53,568 nucleotides of DNA from an uncultured Lachnospiraceae bacterium (GTDB taxonomy: Bacteria; Bacillota; Clostridia; Lachnospirales; Lachnospiraceae), in assembly GCA_951800145.1 (NCBI GenBank), contig CATOJE010000019.1, forward strand, positions 1 to 53,568. The letters run 5' to 3'. This document shows, in pieces, positions 17,185 to 26,011 of the stretch (positions within the stretch are counted from its first letter, which is position 1; every line of letters starts with the position of its first letter). Both the position numbers and the translations under genes were made by a program. Below the pieces are notes generated by a model, which did not search any database, was not told the DNA's origin, and saw only the letters and a list, made by a program, of their open reading frames with translations.

Positions 17185-17217
17185 AAAAGCGCAAAAAGAA
17201 GTTTAGGAGGAATGAAT

Positions 17218-18318
17218 ATGCTATTTACAATGCCGAACTATCATCATCCGGACTTTCGCCTTCCCAAGTTTACAGAGGCACCGGATGCGGTTTGGGAGAC
17301 AGTGGAAAAGGACGGGGTCGCCCCGGCGAATTTTCACAGTACATCCATGTATCCGGAGTACTTTAAAATCCACGGGAAATGGATCCTGGCGGAGGAAAGC
17401 CGTATGGATTCCAGCGTAGTCCTTTGCGAGGATGGGCATCTGGCCGTAGTGGAAAACCGAAATTTAAAAAAGGGAGACAAGGTCATCCTGGGGCGGAGCG
17501 AAAACGGTGAGGAGGGCATCTATATGCACTGCAATGGTTTCGCGGCGGAGGATGAGGAGCTGGCAGATCAGTTTGTATTCCGTCAGGGAAGGAGCCGGGA
17601 AACCTCTTATGCCAGGGATTATGACACCTTGTTTGAGCTGCTGCGCCATGAGAAGGAGCATGGGAACATCGTGTGGGTCATGGGGCCGGCATTTTCCTTT
17701 GATTATGATGCGCGGCATGCCATGGAGTCGCTGATTGACCACGGCTATGCCCATGGCCTGCTGGCGGGGAACGCACTGGCCACCCATGACTTAGAGGGGG
17801 CTTATCTCCACACAGCCCTTGGGCAGGATATCTATACCCAGAAGTCCCAGCCTAATGGCCATTACAACCATCTGGATGTGATTAATGAGGTGCGCCGAAG
17901 CGGCTCGATTCCCCGGTTTATCGAGGAGCATCAGATCGATAATGGAATTATCTACAGCTGCGTGAAAAATCATGTTCCCTTTGTGCTTACTGGCTCCATC
18001 CGTGATGACGGCCCTATGCCGGAGGTTATCAAAGATGCCTATGCGGGACAGTCGGCCATGCGGGAGCTGGTGAAAAAATCGACCACGGTGATCTGTCTGG
18101 CCACCATGCTCCACACCATCGCCACCGGGAATATGACGCCTTCCTTCCGGGTCATGCCGGACGGGAAGATCCGGCCAGTATATCTGTATACCGTAGATGC
18201 AGATGAATTTGTGGTGAATAAGCTTCTTGACCGGGGAAGCCTGTCTGCAACCACCATTGTTACTAATGTACAGGACTTTATCTCCATTGTGGCAAAGGGA
18301 CTTGGAGTGATAAAATAA
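17218..18318 (+). CDS. LOR/SDH-domain protein, archaeal-type ornithine cyclodeaminase-like
   Basis: Resembles the TIGR00300-type LOR/SDH conserved region found in archaeal MJ1480-like proteins and in the C-terminal domain of cyanobacterial AgrE/ArgZ, where it deaminates and cyclises ornithine to proline. The marks I recognise are FHSTSMYPEYFKIHGKW near residue 40, ALGQDIYTQKSQPNGHYNHL near 200, GSIRDDGPMPEVI near 258, and the C-terminal TVDADEFVVNKLLDRGS. AGGAGG lies 8 nt before the ATG at 17218, better placed than for the ATG at 17212. As the last gene after arcABC, ornithine is the obvious substrate. The product would be proline, a Stickland acceptor. Function inferred. Confidence 0.7.
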   Translation: MLFTMPNYHHPDFRLPKFTEAPDAVWETVEKDGVAPANFHSTSMYPEYFKIHGKWILAEESRMDSSVVLCEDGHLAVVENRNLKKGDKVILGRSENGEEGIYMHCNGFAAEDEELADQFVFRQGRSRETSYARDYDTLFELLRHEKEHGNIVWVMGPAFSFDYDARHAMESLIDHGYAHGLLAGNALATHDLEGAYLHTALGQDIYTQKSQPNGHYNHLDVINEVRRSGSIPRFIEEHQIDNGIIYSCVKNHVPFVLTGSIRDDGPMPEVIKDAYAGQSAMRELVKKSTTVICLATMLHTIATGNMTPSFRVMPDGKIRPVYLYTVDADEFVVNKLLDRGSLSATTIVTNVQDFISIVAKGLGVIK

Positions 18319-18325
18319 TGGAGGA

Positions 18326-18363
18326 AAAAAGGGATTGACCTTTATAATGGCCAGTCCCTTTTT
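18326..18363. terminator. Bidirectional terminator between the arc operon and the AraC gene
   Basis: AAAAAGGGATTGACC (18326-18340) pairs with GGCCAGTCCCTTTTT (18349-18363), with T's on the plus strand and A's on the left side. It lies between two converging genes (stops at 18318 and 18367) and can serve both. Confidence 0.8.
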
Positions 18364-18366
18364 CGA

Positions 18367-19599
18367 CTATTTATTGATGGTATAATTCTGACGGAAGGCC
18401 TGAGGCGTGATCCCTTTTGTTTTCAGAAAATTCCGGGTGAAGGTTTTGGGACTTTTAAAGCCTACCTCGTAGGCCACCTCCAGAACGGTTTTGGAGGGGA
18501 TTAGGAGAAGCTCAGAAGCCCGGTTCACCCGCACCTGGTTTAAAAATTCAGAGAAGTTCTGTTCTACCTGATACAGCAGCAATTCATTTAGCTGGGGAAC
18601 AGACAGGCCAAACTGGTGCGCGATTTCCCTTGCGTTTAAATCTTCTGCATAGTTCCGGTAAATATGGTTGATAATTGTATAGACAGTCCTTGTTTCTTCA
18701 ATCCGGCAGATATTCTGAACCTTCTGGTAGATCTTTCGGTACTCACTGATCTTGGAGCCGATTCGTGCGGTGAATACCTTGGAGATATGGGACTCATCTA
18801 CATATCCCAGAAATTCTGACATTTCCTTTAGTGTAAAATCTGTATACATGATAAAATTAATGGTTTTTCCAATCCGGATTTCATTTAGGAGATCAAAAAA
18901 GGAAAGGCCTGTGGTCTTTGCCAGATAGGAGCTGATGGTAGAGGGGCTGCAGTAAAACAGGGAGGACAGCTTTTCCAGGGTAAGCTTTTCATTACAGTGG
19001 AGATAGATATACCGGAGAATTTCCGTATAGTCGGTCCGTGTTTCTGTAGGCCTTGTTTTCTGCTTTTTCGTCAGTCGGATAAAGTAGACGATCAGCTGTA
19101 CCAGAAGGCTGACCACATATACATTGTGAAAGGGGGCATGACCCGACGGGGGAAGGGTAGATTCTTTTCCTAATTCCTGTGAAAGGGTACGGATCAGGTA
19201 TTCAATGGTTTCATCCGATCCATTTAAGGAGACGACCGGATTTTCTTCCATAAAGCGGAGAAAGGATTCCGTCTGCCCGTCCTGATTGCTGAATATTTTT
19301 GCAGCCCGGGTAACCGCGTCGTAGTTGTATGCGATCAAGGTATACTGAAGAGGCTGATGGATCTCGATGATATCGCTGATCTGCCATGGCATGACGGAAA
19401 CCAGCATATTCGGCCTCAGGGTATAGACATTGTTTTGCAGCAGCAGCTTTCCGGATCCGCCGGTGATATACCAGAACCGCGCATCCTGGTGAATAAGAGG
19501 AATGGGATTTTCGCTGGCATATTCAATATCAAAGCTGCAGAGCTTGCCGGGATCTAACTGCGAACGGGTAGCGGATTGAATGTTGATTACAGATTTCAT
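18367..19599 (-). CDS. AraC-family regulator with two HTH domains
   Basis: About 410 residues: an N-terminal cupin-like sensor (roughly residues 10-120, ending in a TLRPNMLVSVMPWQISDII segment), a linker, and then two AraC-type HTH modules. The first (about 200-300) contains LTLEKLSSLFYCSPSTISSY. The second (about 308-410) has the canonical VLEVAYEVGFKSPKTFTRNF and ends GITPQAFRQNY. Tandem AraC HTH modules are unusual. I chose the ATG at 19599 because GAGGAGGAACGCGCT precedes it; an extension to 19668 lacks a ribosome site. It is divergent from the SDR-Liv-deacetylase operon and most likely activates it in response to the imported compound. Confidence 0.85.
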   Translation of the reverse strand: MKSVINIQSATRSQLDPGKLCSFDIEYASENPIPLIHQDARFWYITGGSGKLLLQNNVYTLRPNMLVSVMPWQISDIIEIHQPLQYTLIAYNYDAVTRAAKIFSNQDGQTESFLRFMEENPVVSLNGSDETIEYLIRTLSQELGKESTLPPSGHAPFHNVYVVSLLVQLIVYFIRLTKKQKTRPTETRTDYTEILRYIYLHCNEKLTLEKLSSLFYCSPSTISSYLAKTTGLSFFDLLNEIRIGKTINFIMYTDFTLKEMSEFLGYVDESHISKVFTARIGSKISEYRKIYQKVQNICRIEETRTVYTIINHIYRNYAEDLNAREIAHQFGLSVPQLNELLLYQVEQNFSEFLNQVRVNRASELLLIPSKTVLEVAYEVGFKSPKTFTRNFLKTKGITPQAFRQNYTINK

Positions 19600-19661
19600 A
19601 GCGCGTTCCTCCTCTTTTGGGTATACATAACTTATTATATCCTGGAGCTTCTCATAAACGA

Positions 19662-19757
19662 GGGACAATTTTTAAGGTATTTTTTGTATTTTTCCTAAAT
19701 ATTCAGTTTGAACAAAAGGTGGGCGGTAAATACATTATTTTTTGCCTAAAATGTCCC
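19662..19757. promoter_or_regulatory. Inverted pair of GGGACA-TTTT motifs in the divergent promoter region
   Basis: GGGACAATTTTTAAGG at 19662-19677 and its inverse CCTAAAATGTCCC at 19745-19757 share a GGGACA(a)TTTT core, 85 bp apart, in the 235-bp gap between the AraC gene and the SDR gene. The rightward promoter region lacks a recognisable -35 (a weak TAAACT at 19779-19784 could be a -10), as expected for activator-dependent initiation. Binding by the AraC protein is inferred. Confidence 0.4.
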
Positions 19758-19834
19758 GAAGAAACCGTCCGTTTTTGTTAAACTAATCTTACAAAAGGAT
19801 GTATAGAAGGAAGAGGATAAAGGAGGAACAGGCT

Positions 19835-20611
19835 ATGGAAGCAAAGGTAATCGAGCAGGCTATGTATGACTACTTTCAGCTGGTGGGAAAGACGGCGATT
19901 GTAACCGGGGCAGGCAATGGGATCGGAAAAGGAATCGCAAAGGTTCTGGCAGGACTGGGCGCGAATGTGGTGGCCTGCGATATTGAAGCAGACAGCGTAG
20001 AAAAGACAGCTGAAGAAATCCGGAGCAAAGGCTTAAATGTGGTAGGGCTTTACTGCGATGTGAGGAATTACGAGGATATTCACCGGGTGATTCAGACAGC
20101 GGTGGATACCTATGGGACCGTAGATATTCTGGTAAATAATGCGGCAGGCTGCGGCGGCGGTGTGACAGTGGATAATATCACAGAAGAAGAGTGGATGCGT
20201 CTGATTGAATTAAACCTGAACAGCGTTTACCGCTTTACCATGTCGGTGCTTCCGATTATGCGGGCGAAAAAGCAGGGAAAAATCGTGAATATCAGCTCCG
20301 GGGCCGGGATCACGGGAGACTTTTCCGACCCCCATTATGCAGCGGCCAAGGGAGGGGTGATCGCATTTACGAAGGAGCTTGCCCATGAACTTGCCAAGGA
20401 TCGCATCAACATTAATAGCGTGGCTCCCGGGCTTGTGGACACCAGGATGGCCAGGATCCGGCCCTGGGAGGAGGAGATCGCTGACACCCTGTGGCATCGG
20501 GCGGGCCAGCCGGAGGATATCGCCTATGCAGTAGCATATATGGCTTCGGCGGCCAGTGATTTTTGCACCGGCCAGGTGCTTTCTCCCAATGGAGGGGCCT
20601 GGATGCAGTAG
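19835..20611 (+). CDS. SDR-family NAD(P)-dependent oxidoreductase
   Basis: A classical short-chain dehydrogenase of about 258 residues. The cofactor site is TGAGNGIGKGIAKVLAGLGA, followed by VNNAAGCGGG. The catalytic Ser is in NISSGAGITG and the Tyr/Lys pair in HYAAAKGG. It ends LSPNGGAWMQ, the usual C-terminal PDGG-like strand. The ATG at 19835 follows AAAGGAGGAACA. It is the first gene of the AraC-controlled operon and would oxidise or reduce a hydroxyl/keto group of the operon's substrate, which is unknown. Confidence 0.85.
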   Translation: MEAKVIEQAMYDYFQLVGKTAIVTGAGNGIGKGIAKVLAGLGANVVACDIEADSVEKTAEEIRSKGLNVVGLYCDVRNYEDIHRVIQTAVDTYGTVDILVNNAAGCGGGVTVDNITEEEWMRLIELNLNSVYRFTMSVLPIMRAKKQGKIVNISSGAGITGDFSDPHYAAAKGGVIAFTKELAHELAKDRININSVAPGLVDTRMARIRPWEEEIADTLWHRAGQPEDIAYAVAYMASAASDFCTGQVLSPNGGAWMQ

Positions 20612-20648
20612 CTGAAACGAAGGGAATATTTAAGAAAGGACGGAAGAG

Positions 20649-21848
20649 ATGAAAAAATACGCGAAGAGATTAGTTAGCCTGAGTCTGGCGGCAGTGATGC
20701 TTGGTTCCCTTGCCGCCTGCAAAAACAGCACATCTTCAAATCAGGAGGCCCAGACGATCCGCATCGGGGTGGTGTGTCCCCTTACTGGAGAAAGCTCCTT
20801 GTTTGGAGATGTGCTGGCCAATACCGTAAAGCTTTTGGCAAAGCAGAAAAATGAGGAGGGAGGCCTTCTGGGGAAGCAGATAGAGGTTATGGTTTATGAT
20901 AACCGGGACGATGCGGTGGAAACCACCAATGCGGCCAGAAAGGCCATTTTAAATGATAAGGTTGTGGCATTTATCGGGACGGATTCCTCGGCGACGACTC
21001 TGGCATTAGGAGAAGTGGCGGCAGAGCATGAAATTCCCTTTATCACCAGCATTGCAACGAATTCGAAGATCACCATGACCGATGAGGGGGAGGTCCGGCC
21101 CTGGGCCTTTCGTGCCTGCCTGTCCGATCCTCAGAGCGGGGCAATCCTTGGGCAGTACGCGGTAAACGAGTGTAATTATGAGAAGATCGCCATTATCTAT
21201 GAGATTGGAAGCGACTTTTCCGCAGGGGTTACCGCAGAATTTTCCAAGAGCGTAGAAGCCTCCGGCGGAACCATTGTCACAAAGGAGGCTTATAATACCG
21301 GCGATGTGGATTATCGGGCAGTGCTGACAAAGATTAAAAATTCCGGAGATTTCGATGCTTTGTATATTGCGGCAGGATATTATAAACAGATCGGCCTTAT
21401 CGCCAACCAGGCAAGGGAGCTGGGGATCGGACAGCCGTTTTTAACTACAGAGGGAGCCATGTCTAAGGAGCTGTTTGATATTGCCGGGGATTCTGTGGAA
21501 GGCATGATTTATAACGTAACTGTGGATATGGAATCGGAAAATGTTCATGATCTGCTGGAGGCCTTTATCGCTGAGTGGGGATATGATCCCAGCAACAACG
21601 TTGGCCCGGACTGCTACCTTGCATATGATGCCTTTATGCTCCTTACAGGAGCCATCGAGAAAGCAGGGGAGGCAAAGCCAGATAAGATTCGTGACGCTTT
21701 GGAAAATACCACAGAGCTTCAGGGAATGACCTGCAAGATCACCTTTGATCCAAAGAACCATCTGGTTTACCGGGAGGTTCCTATCTATAAGCTGGTTAAT
21801 GGAGAGTTTACAGAGGTTGGACTTTTTATGCCGGAGAGACAGGAATAA
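20649..21848 (+). CDS. Liv-type ABC transporter substrate-binding lipoprotein
   Basis: A 399-residue periplasmic-binding-protein type I protein. The N-terminus MKKYAKRLVSLSLAAVMLG leads into an SLAAC lipobox, so it is tethered outside the membrane. The mature part begins TIRIGVVCPLTGESSLFGD, the standard Liv/Leu-binding opening, and continues with AFIGTDSSATTLALGEVA. The four genes that follow supply the rest of the importer. The family carries amino acids, amides, urea and aromatic acids. Nothing in the sequence fixes the ligand. Confidence 0.9.
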   Translation: MKKYAKRLVSLSLAAVMLGSLAACKNSTSSNQEAQTIRIGVVCPLTGESSLFGDVLANTVKLLAKQKNEEGGLLGKQIEVMVYDNRDDAVETTNAARKAILNDKVVAFIGTDSSATTLALGEVAAEHEIPFITSIATNSKITMTDEGEVRPWAFRACLSDPQSGAILGQYAVNECNYEKIAIIYEIGSDFSAGVTAEFSKSVEASGGTIVTKEAYNTGDVDYRAVLTKIKNSGDFDALYIAAGYYKQIGLIANQARELGIGQPFLTTEGAMSKELFDIAGDSVEGMIYNVTVDMESENVHDLLEAFIAEWGYDPSNNVGPDCYLAYDAFMLLTGAIEKAGEAKPDKIRDALENTTELQGMTCKITFDPKNHLVYREVPIYKLVNGEFTEVGLFMPERQE

Positions 21849-21875
21849 TCCGATCGACAAAAGGGGGTACTGTCA

Positions 21876-22751
21876 TTGTTTATTCAACAGTTGGCAAATG
21901 GGCTGTCAGTAGGAAGTGTGTACGCGCTGATGGCAGTCGGTTATGCATTGATATACAGTCTGCTTAATTTTACCAATTTTGCTCACAGCATCACCGTAAC
22001 AATCGGCGCGTTTACCACGTTTTTCTTCCTCACCTATGCCATGGAGAACCTGTTTCTCGGTATTTTTGCAGGGATTCTCACAGCTGCCCTGCTGGCCGCG
22101 TTTATTGAATTTATCGCTTACCGTCCGCTGCTGAAGCGAAATGCGCGTCGGGTATATCTGATGATTATCGGCCTTGGAATTTCGGTGATGGGGGATAACC
22201 TGGTAATTATCGCCTTTACCGGGAGATTCCGGATATTCCCGGTGAATTTCCCCTCGGAAAGCATCCAGATTTTCGGTTCAAATGTGGGACTGGTAGACAT
22301 TTTGATCTTTGTTGTGAGTATGCTGGCTCTTCTGGTGGTTGAGCTGATTATCCGAAAGACCAAGCTGGGGCTGGCCATCCGCAGCGCTTCCTATAGCTTG
22401 GAGGCTACGTCCCTGATGGGGGTGGATACCTTTCAGCTGATTTTATGGATATTTTTAATTGCAGGAAGCCTGGCAGGGGTAGCAGGGACACTTTTGGGAG
22501 CGAAATATACGGCATATCCGTCCCTGGGAACCTTCTACACTAATAAAGCCTTTATCTGCGCTGTTTTCGGCGGCCTGGGAAGCCTTCCCGGGGCTGTGGT
22601 GGGGGCCTTGGTTTTAGGAGTATCAGAGGCAATGATTTCTGCTTATGTCTCCACCTCCCTGCGGGACTTATTTGCTTATTTTCTTTTAATCGCCATTTTG
22701 CTGGTTCGTCCGTCCGGGCTTATGGGCAAATCCAGCGAAGATAAAGCGTAA
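21876..22751 (+). CDS. livH: Liv-type ABC transporter permease (LivH)
   Basis: A 291-residue permease with about eight membrane helices, opening QLANGLSVGSVYALMAVGYA and containing VFGGLGSLPGAVVGALVLG, both LivH signatures. The start is a TTG at 21876, 8 nt after AAGGGGG; no in-frame ATG is better placed. It pairs with the LivM-type permease immediately downstream. Confidence 0.92.
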   Translation: MFIQQLANGLSVGSVYALMAVGYALIYSLLNFTNFAHSITVTIGAFTTFFFLTYAMENLFLGIFAGILTAALLAAFIEFIAYRPLLKRNARRVYLMIIGLGISVMGDNLVIIAFTGRFRIFPVNFPSESIQIFGSNVGLVDILIFVVSMLALLVVELIIRKTKLGLAIRSASYSLEATSLMGVDTFQLILWIFLIAGSLAGVAGTLLGAKYTAYPSLGTFYTNKAFICAVFGGLGSLPGAVVGALVLGVSEAMISAYVSTSLRDLFAYFLLIAILLVRPSGLMGKSSEDKA

Positions 22752-22764
22752 GGAGGGCGCGGTC

Positions 22765-23664
22765 ATGGAATATTGGTTAGGTGTTGCCACGTTAGTGGGG
22801 ATTTATATGATTGCGGTCCTGGGAGTTTCCATCCTTTGCGGCTTCACAGGAATGTTTTCTATGGGACACGCAGGCTTTATGGCCATTGGGGCCTATACCT
22901 CTGCGCTGCTGACTAAGATCCTTCCTATACCGATTTTTGCGGGAGTGCTGGCAGGGATGCTTACAGCTTCCCTGGTGGGGATGATTATCAGCTATCCCAC
23001 CTTAAAGCTGCGGGACGACTATTTTATTATTGTGACTCTGGGCATCGGGGAAGCGATTAAGCTGATTATCCAGAACGCCACATCCATTACCGGAGGGGCC
23101 AGGGGGCTGGCGGATATTCCTAAAGGTCCTAATGTGGTTCACGTGTGGCTGCTGGTAGTGATTACAGTTATTGTCTTAAAGTCCTTTATCCACTCCAGGC
23201 ACGGCAGAAACTGCATCGCGGTCCGGGAGGAGGAGCTGGCTGCCCAGTCCGTGGGGATCAATGTGTTCCGGTATAAAATGGAGGCCATGGTGATCAGCTG
23301 CGCGCTCTGCGGCTTATCCGGCGGACTTTTGGGGCATTACATGCATTATCTTCAGCCCAACATGTTTACTATGGTAAAATCCGATGAGCTTGTAATTATG
23401 GTGATCCTGGGCGGAAGAGGGAGCCTGACCGGCTCCATCCTTGCAGGGCTTTTGCTTCTTCCACTGCCGGAGCTTCTGCGGTTCGGCGGTGCGGAGGAGT
23501 GGCGCATGGTGCTTTATGGATTCCTGGTAGTCATGGTGATATTATTCCGGCCATCGGGCATCATGGGAACCAGGGAGCTGACTCTTCAGGATGTGAAGAC
23601 ATTCTTCAGACGGCTCCCAAGGAAATCAGGAAAAGAGGCCAGGAGCATAGATAGAAAGGAATAG
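22765..23664 (+). CDS. livM: Liv-type ABC transporter permease (LivM)
   Basis: A 299-residue integral membrane permease. LivM marks are LCGFTGMFSMGHAGFMAIGA, the cytoplasmic loop SRHGRNCIAVREEELAAQSV that contacts the ATPases, and MVILGGRGSLTGSILAG. It lies 13 bp after livH with an AAGGAGGG ribosome site and ends with a basic tail. Confidence 0.92.
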   Translation: MEYWLGVATLVGIYMIAVLGVSILCGFTGMFSMGHAGFMAIGAYTSALLTKILPIPIFAGVLAGMLTASLVGMIISYPTLKLRDDYFIIVTLGIGEAIKLIIQNATSITGGARGLADIPKGPNVVHVWLLVVITVIVLKSFIHSRHGRNCIAVREEELAAQSVGINVFRYKMEAMVISCALCGLSGGLLGHYMHYLQPNMFTMVKSDELVIMVILGGRGSLTGSILAGLLLLPLPELLRFGGAEEWRMVLYGFLVVMVILFRPSGIMGTRELTLQDVKTFFRRLPRKSGKEARSIDRKE

Positions 23665-23669
23665 CGGAT

Positions 23670-24449
23670 ATGGAGAATAGCGCATATGCATTGGAGATCC
23701 GGGATGCCAGCAAGCGGTTTGGCGGAATTGTGGCCACGGATCATGTCAGTGTAAAAGTGAAAAAGCGGCAGGTTTTCGGGATTATCGGCCCAAATGGCGC
23801 AGGAAAGACCACGTTGTTTAATATGATTACCGGGGTATATTCGCCTACGGAAGGAGATATTTTGCTGGATGGCTGTTCCATCGTGGGAAAGCTTCCCTAT
23901 GAGATCGCCTGCAGCGGGGTCGCCCGCACCTTTCAAAATATCCGGCTGTTTGGAGAGCTGAGTGTATATGAAAATGTCCATATTGCCTATCAGAAAAATA
24001 TGACCTACAACCTTTTGGAGGGCATCCTGAAAACAAAAAAGTATCAGGAGGAGGAAGCAGAGTGCGCAAAGCGGTGCAAGGAGGCGCTGGAAGATATGGG
24101 GCTGTGGGAAATGCGGGAGCATATGGCTGGGAATCTTCCATATGGGATGCAGCGGCGTCTGGAAATCGTCCGGGCTCTGGCAACGTCGCCTAAGGTGCTT
24201 CTCTTAGATGAACCGGCAGCAGGGATGAATGAAGAGGAATCGGCGGATCTTGCAGAGATTATCAAGGGTATTTCAAAAAAATATCAGGACATTACGATCC
24301 TGGTAATTGACCACCATATGGATGTGATTATGCGTGTGTGTGATGAGATTACAGTAATCAATTTCGGAAGGCAGCTGGCGACTGGAAAACCCTGGGAAAT
24401 ACAAAATAATCAGGAAGTAATCGATGCGTATTTGGGGGTGGGTGACTGA
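23670..24449 (+). CDS. livG: Liv-type ABC transporter ATP-binding protein (LivG)
   Basis: A 259-residue ATPase. Walker A is GPNGAGKTTLFN near residue 39. The LivG insert GVARTFQNIRLFGELSVYEN is present, with the signature-like LPYGMQRRLEIVRALA, Walker B VLLLDEPAAGMN, and the switch His in LVIDHHMDVIM. It starts 5 bp after livM. The next gene begins 1 bp past its stop codon. Confidence 0.93.
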   Translation: MENSAYALEIRDASKRFGGIVATDHVSVKVKKRQVFGIIGPNGAGKTTLFNMITGVYSPTEGDILLDGCSIVGKLPYEIACSGVARTFQNIRLFGELSVYENVHIAYQKNMTYNLLEGILKTKKYQEEEAECAKRCKEALEDMGLWEMREHMAGNLPYGMQRRLEIVRALATSPKVLLLDEPAAGMNEEESADLAEIIKGISKKYQDITILVIDHHMDVIMRVCDEITVINFGRQLATGKPWEIQNNQEVIDAYLGVGD

Positions 24450-24450
24450 T

Positions 24451-25149
24451 ATGTTGAAAATTGATAATCTGGTCTTTAGCTATGGAAAAATCCAGGCATT
24501 AAATGGAGTCAGCTTTACTGTGAAGGAGGGGGAGATCCTGTCGATTGTAGGGGCAAACGGAGCAGGAAAATCCACTCTGATGAAATGTATTGCAGGACTG
24601 TTAAAAGCTCAGGGAGGAGAGATCACCTATGACGGTCAGGAGCTGCCCAAAAGCGCAAACGCGGTGGTGGCAAGGGGCGTGGCGCTGGTTCCGGAGGGGC
24701 GCTGGATTTTCCCAAATTTGACAGTGGAGGAAAATCTCCTGATGGGAGGCTATCTGGTGAAGGACAGCAGAGAAGGGCTGGAACGGGCTTACCGGATGTT
24801 TCCCAGGCTGAAGGAGCGGAGAAACCAGAGGGCCGGAACCATGTCCGGAGGGGAACAGCAGATGTTAGCCATTGCCAGAGGACTGATGTCAAACCCTAAG
24901 GTACTTCTTTTAGATGAGCCCTCCCTGGGCCTGGCGCCGCTGATTGTAAATGAGGTAATTGAATACATTGATGAAATTAACCGGCAGGGGGTGACGATTC
25001 TTCTGGTGGAGCAAAATGCCAGAAAGGCATTAAAGATCGCCCATCACGCCTGTGTTATGGAGCAGGGGAGGATCGTCCGCTATGGAACAGGGGACGAGAT
25101 TGCGGAGGATGAAAGTGTGGTAGCCGCGTATCTGGGAAAGAAAGCATAA
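24451..25149 (+). CDS. livF: Liv-type ABC transporter ATP-binding protein (LivF)
   Basis: A 232-residue ATPase with Walker A GANGAGKSTLMK, signature TMSGGEQQMLAIARGLMSNP, Walker B VLLLDEPSLGLAP and the switch region VEQNARKAL. The ATG at 24451 directly follows the livG stop and a GGGGGTGGGTG purine stretch; the frame extends back to 24424 inside livG, but that start has no ribosome site. It completes a five-component importer. Confidence 0.93.
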   Translation: MLKIDNLVFSYGKIQALNGVSFTVKEGEILSIVGANGAGKSTLMKCIAGLLKAQGGEITYDGQELPKSANAVVARGVALVPEGRWIFPNLTVEENLLMGGYLVKDSREGLERAYRMFPRLKERRNQRAGTMSGGEQQMLAIARGLMSNPKVLLLDEPSLGLAPLIVNEVIEYIDEINRQGVTILLVEQNARKALKIAHHACVMEQGRIVRYGTGDEIAEDESVVAAYLGKKA

Positions 25150-25221
25150 GAGTACAGTCCCGCGGGGGAAGGAAGCGAGGGCGTAAGGAATGAATCGAGA
25201 AAAAAGATGGGAGATCATAGC

Positions 25222-25983
25222 ATGAAGGATTATTTAAAAATAGCAGGTAAAACCGCGATTATAACCGGATCCGGCAGGGGGATCGGCAGGGGGATCGCTG
25301 TGGCATTGGCTTCGTATGGGGTCAGAGTCATGGTGTCCGATATCAATGATGAAACTGGAAACCAGGTGAAGGAGGAAATTCTGGCTGCTGGAGGCCAGGC
25401 AGAGTACTGCCATTGCGATATCTGCAAGGTAGAAGAAATCCGGCATCTGGTGGCGGAGACGGTAAAATCCTTTGGAACGGTAGATATTTTGGTGAACAAT
25501 GGAGGCGGAGGCGAGCCGCCCTGCGATTTTGACACGATCACCGAAGAACGGTGGGAGCACTATATCCGATTTAACTTATCCAGCGCATTTTTTATGATTC
25601 AGGAGGTATTTCCCTTTATGAAGGAGCAGAGGAGCGGGAAAATCGTGAATATCAGCTCCGGCTATGCCATCGGCGGCGGGGATCAGTGCGCCCACTACGC
25701 TTCGGCCAAGGCAGGAGTAATCGGCCTGACTACTTCCATAGCCAAGGAGGGTGCGCCCTATGGGATTAATGTGAATGTGATCCCGGTGCCCACTACCGAC
25801 ACGCCAGGGCTGAGGGAGGCGGATTTTGAGCTGGTTGCCGATGAGATCCCTTTGATCCCTTTGGGGCGGATTGCAGTTCCGGAGGATATCGCCAACACGG
25901 TGCTGTTCCTGGTTTCGGAGGCAGCGGATTATGTAACCGGTCAGATTGTGGCGCCTAATGGAGGCAAACGGATGCTGGTTTAG
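25222..25983 (+). CDS. Second SDR-family oxidoreductase
   Basis: About 253 residues with the SDR cofactor motif TGSGRGIGRGIAVALASYGV, VNNGGGGEPPC in place of the usual NNAG, Ser in NISSGYAIGG and Tyr/Lys in HYASAKAG. It ends IVAPNGGKRMLV. The ATG at 25222 follows GGGAG by 8 nt; the ATG at 25207 is also possible. It differs clearly from the first SDR of the operon, so the two probably act on different steps or different stereoisomers. Confidence 0.83.
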   Translation: MKDYLKIAGKTAIITGSGRGIGRGIAVALASYGVRVMVSDINDETGNQVKEEILAAGGQAEYCHCDICKVEEIRHLVAETVKSFGTVDILVNNGGGGEPPCDFDTITEERWEHYIRFNLSSAFFMIQEVFPFMKEQRSGKIVNISSGYAIGGGDQCAHYASAKAGVIGLTTSIAKEGAPYGINVNVIPVPTTDTPGLREADFELVADEIPLIPLGRIAVPEDIANTVLFLVSEAADYVTGQIVAPNGGKRMLV

Positions 25984-26011
25984 CCATGAATCGATAAAGG
26001 AGAGGGAAGAT

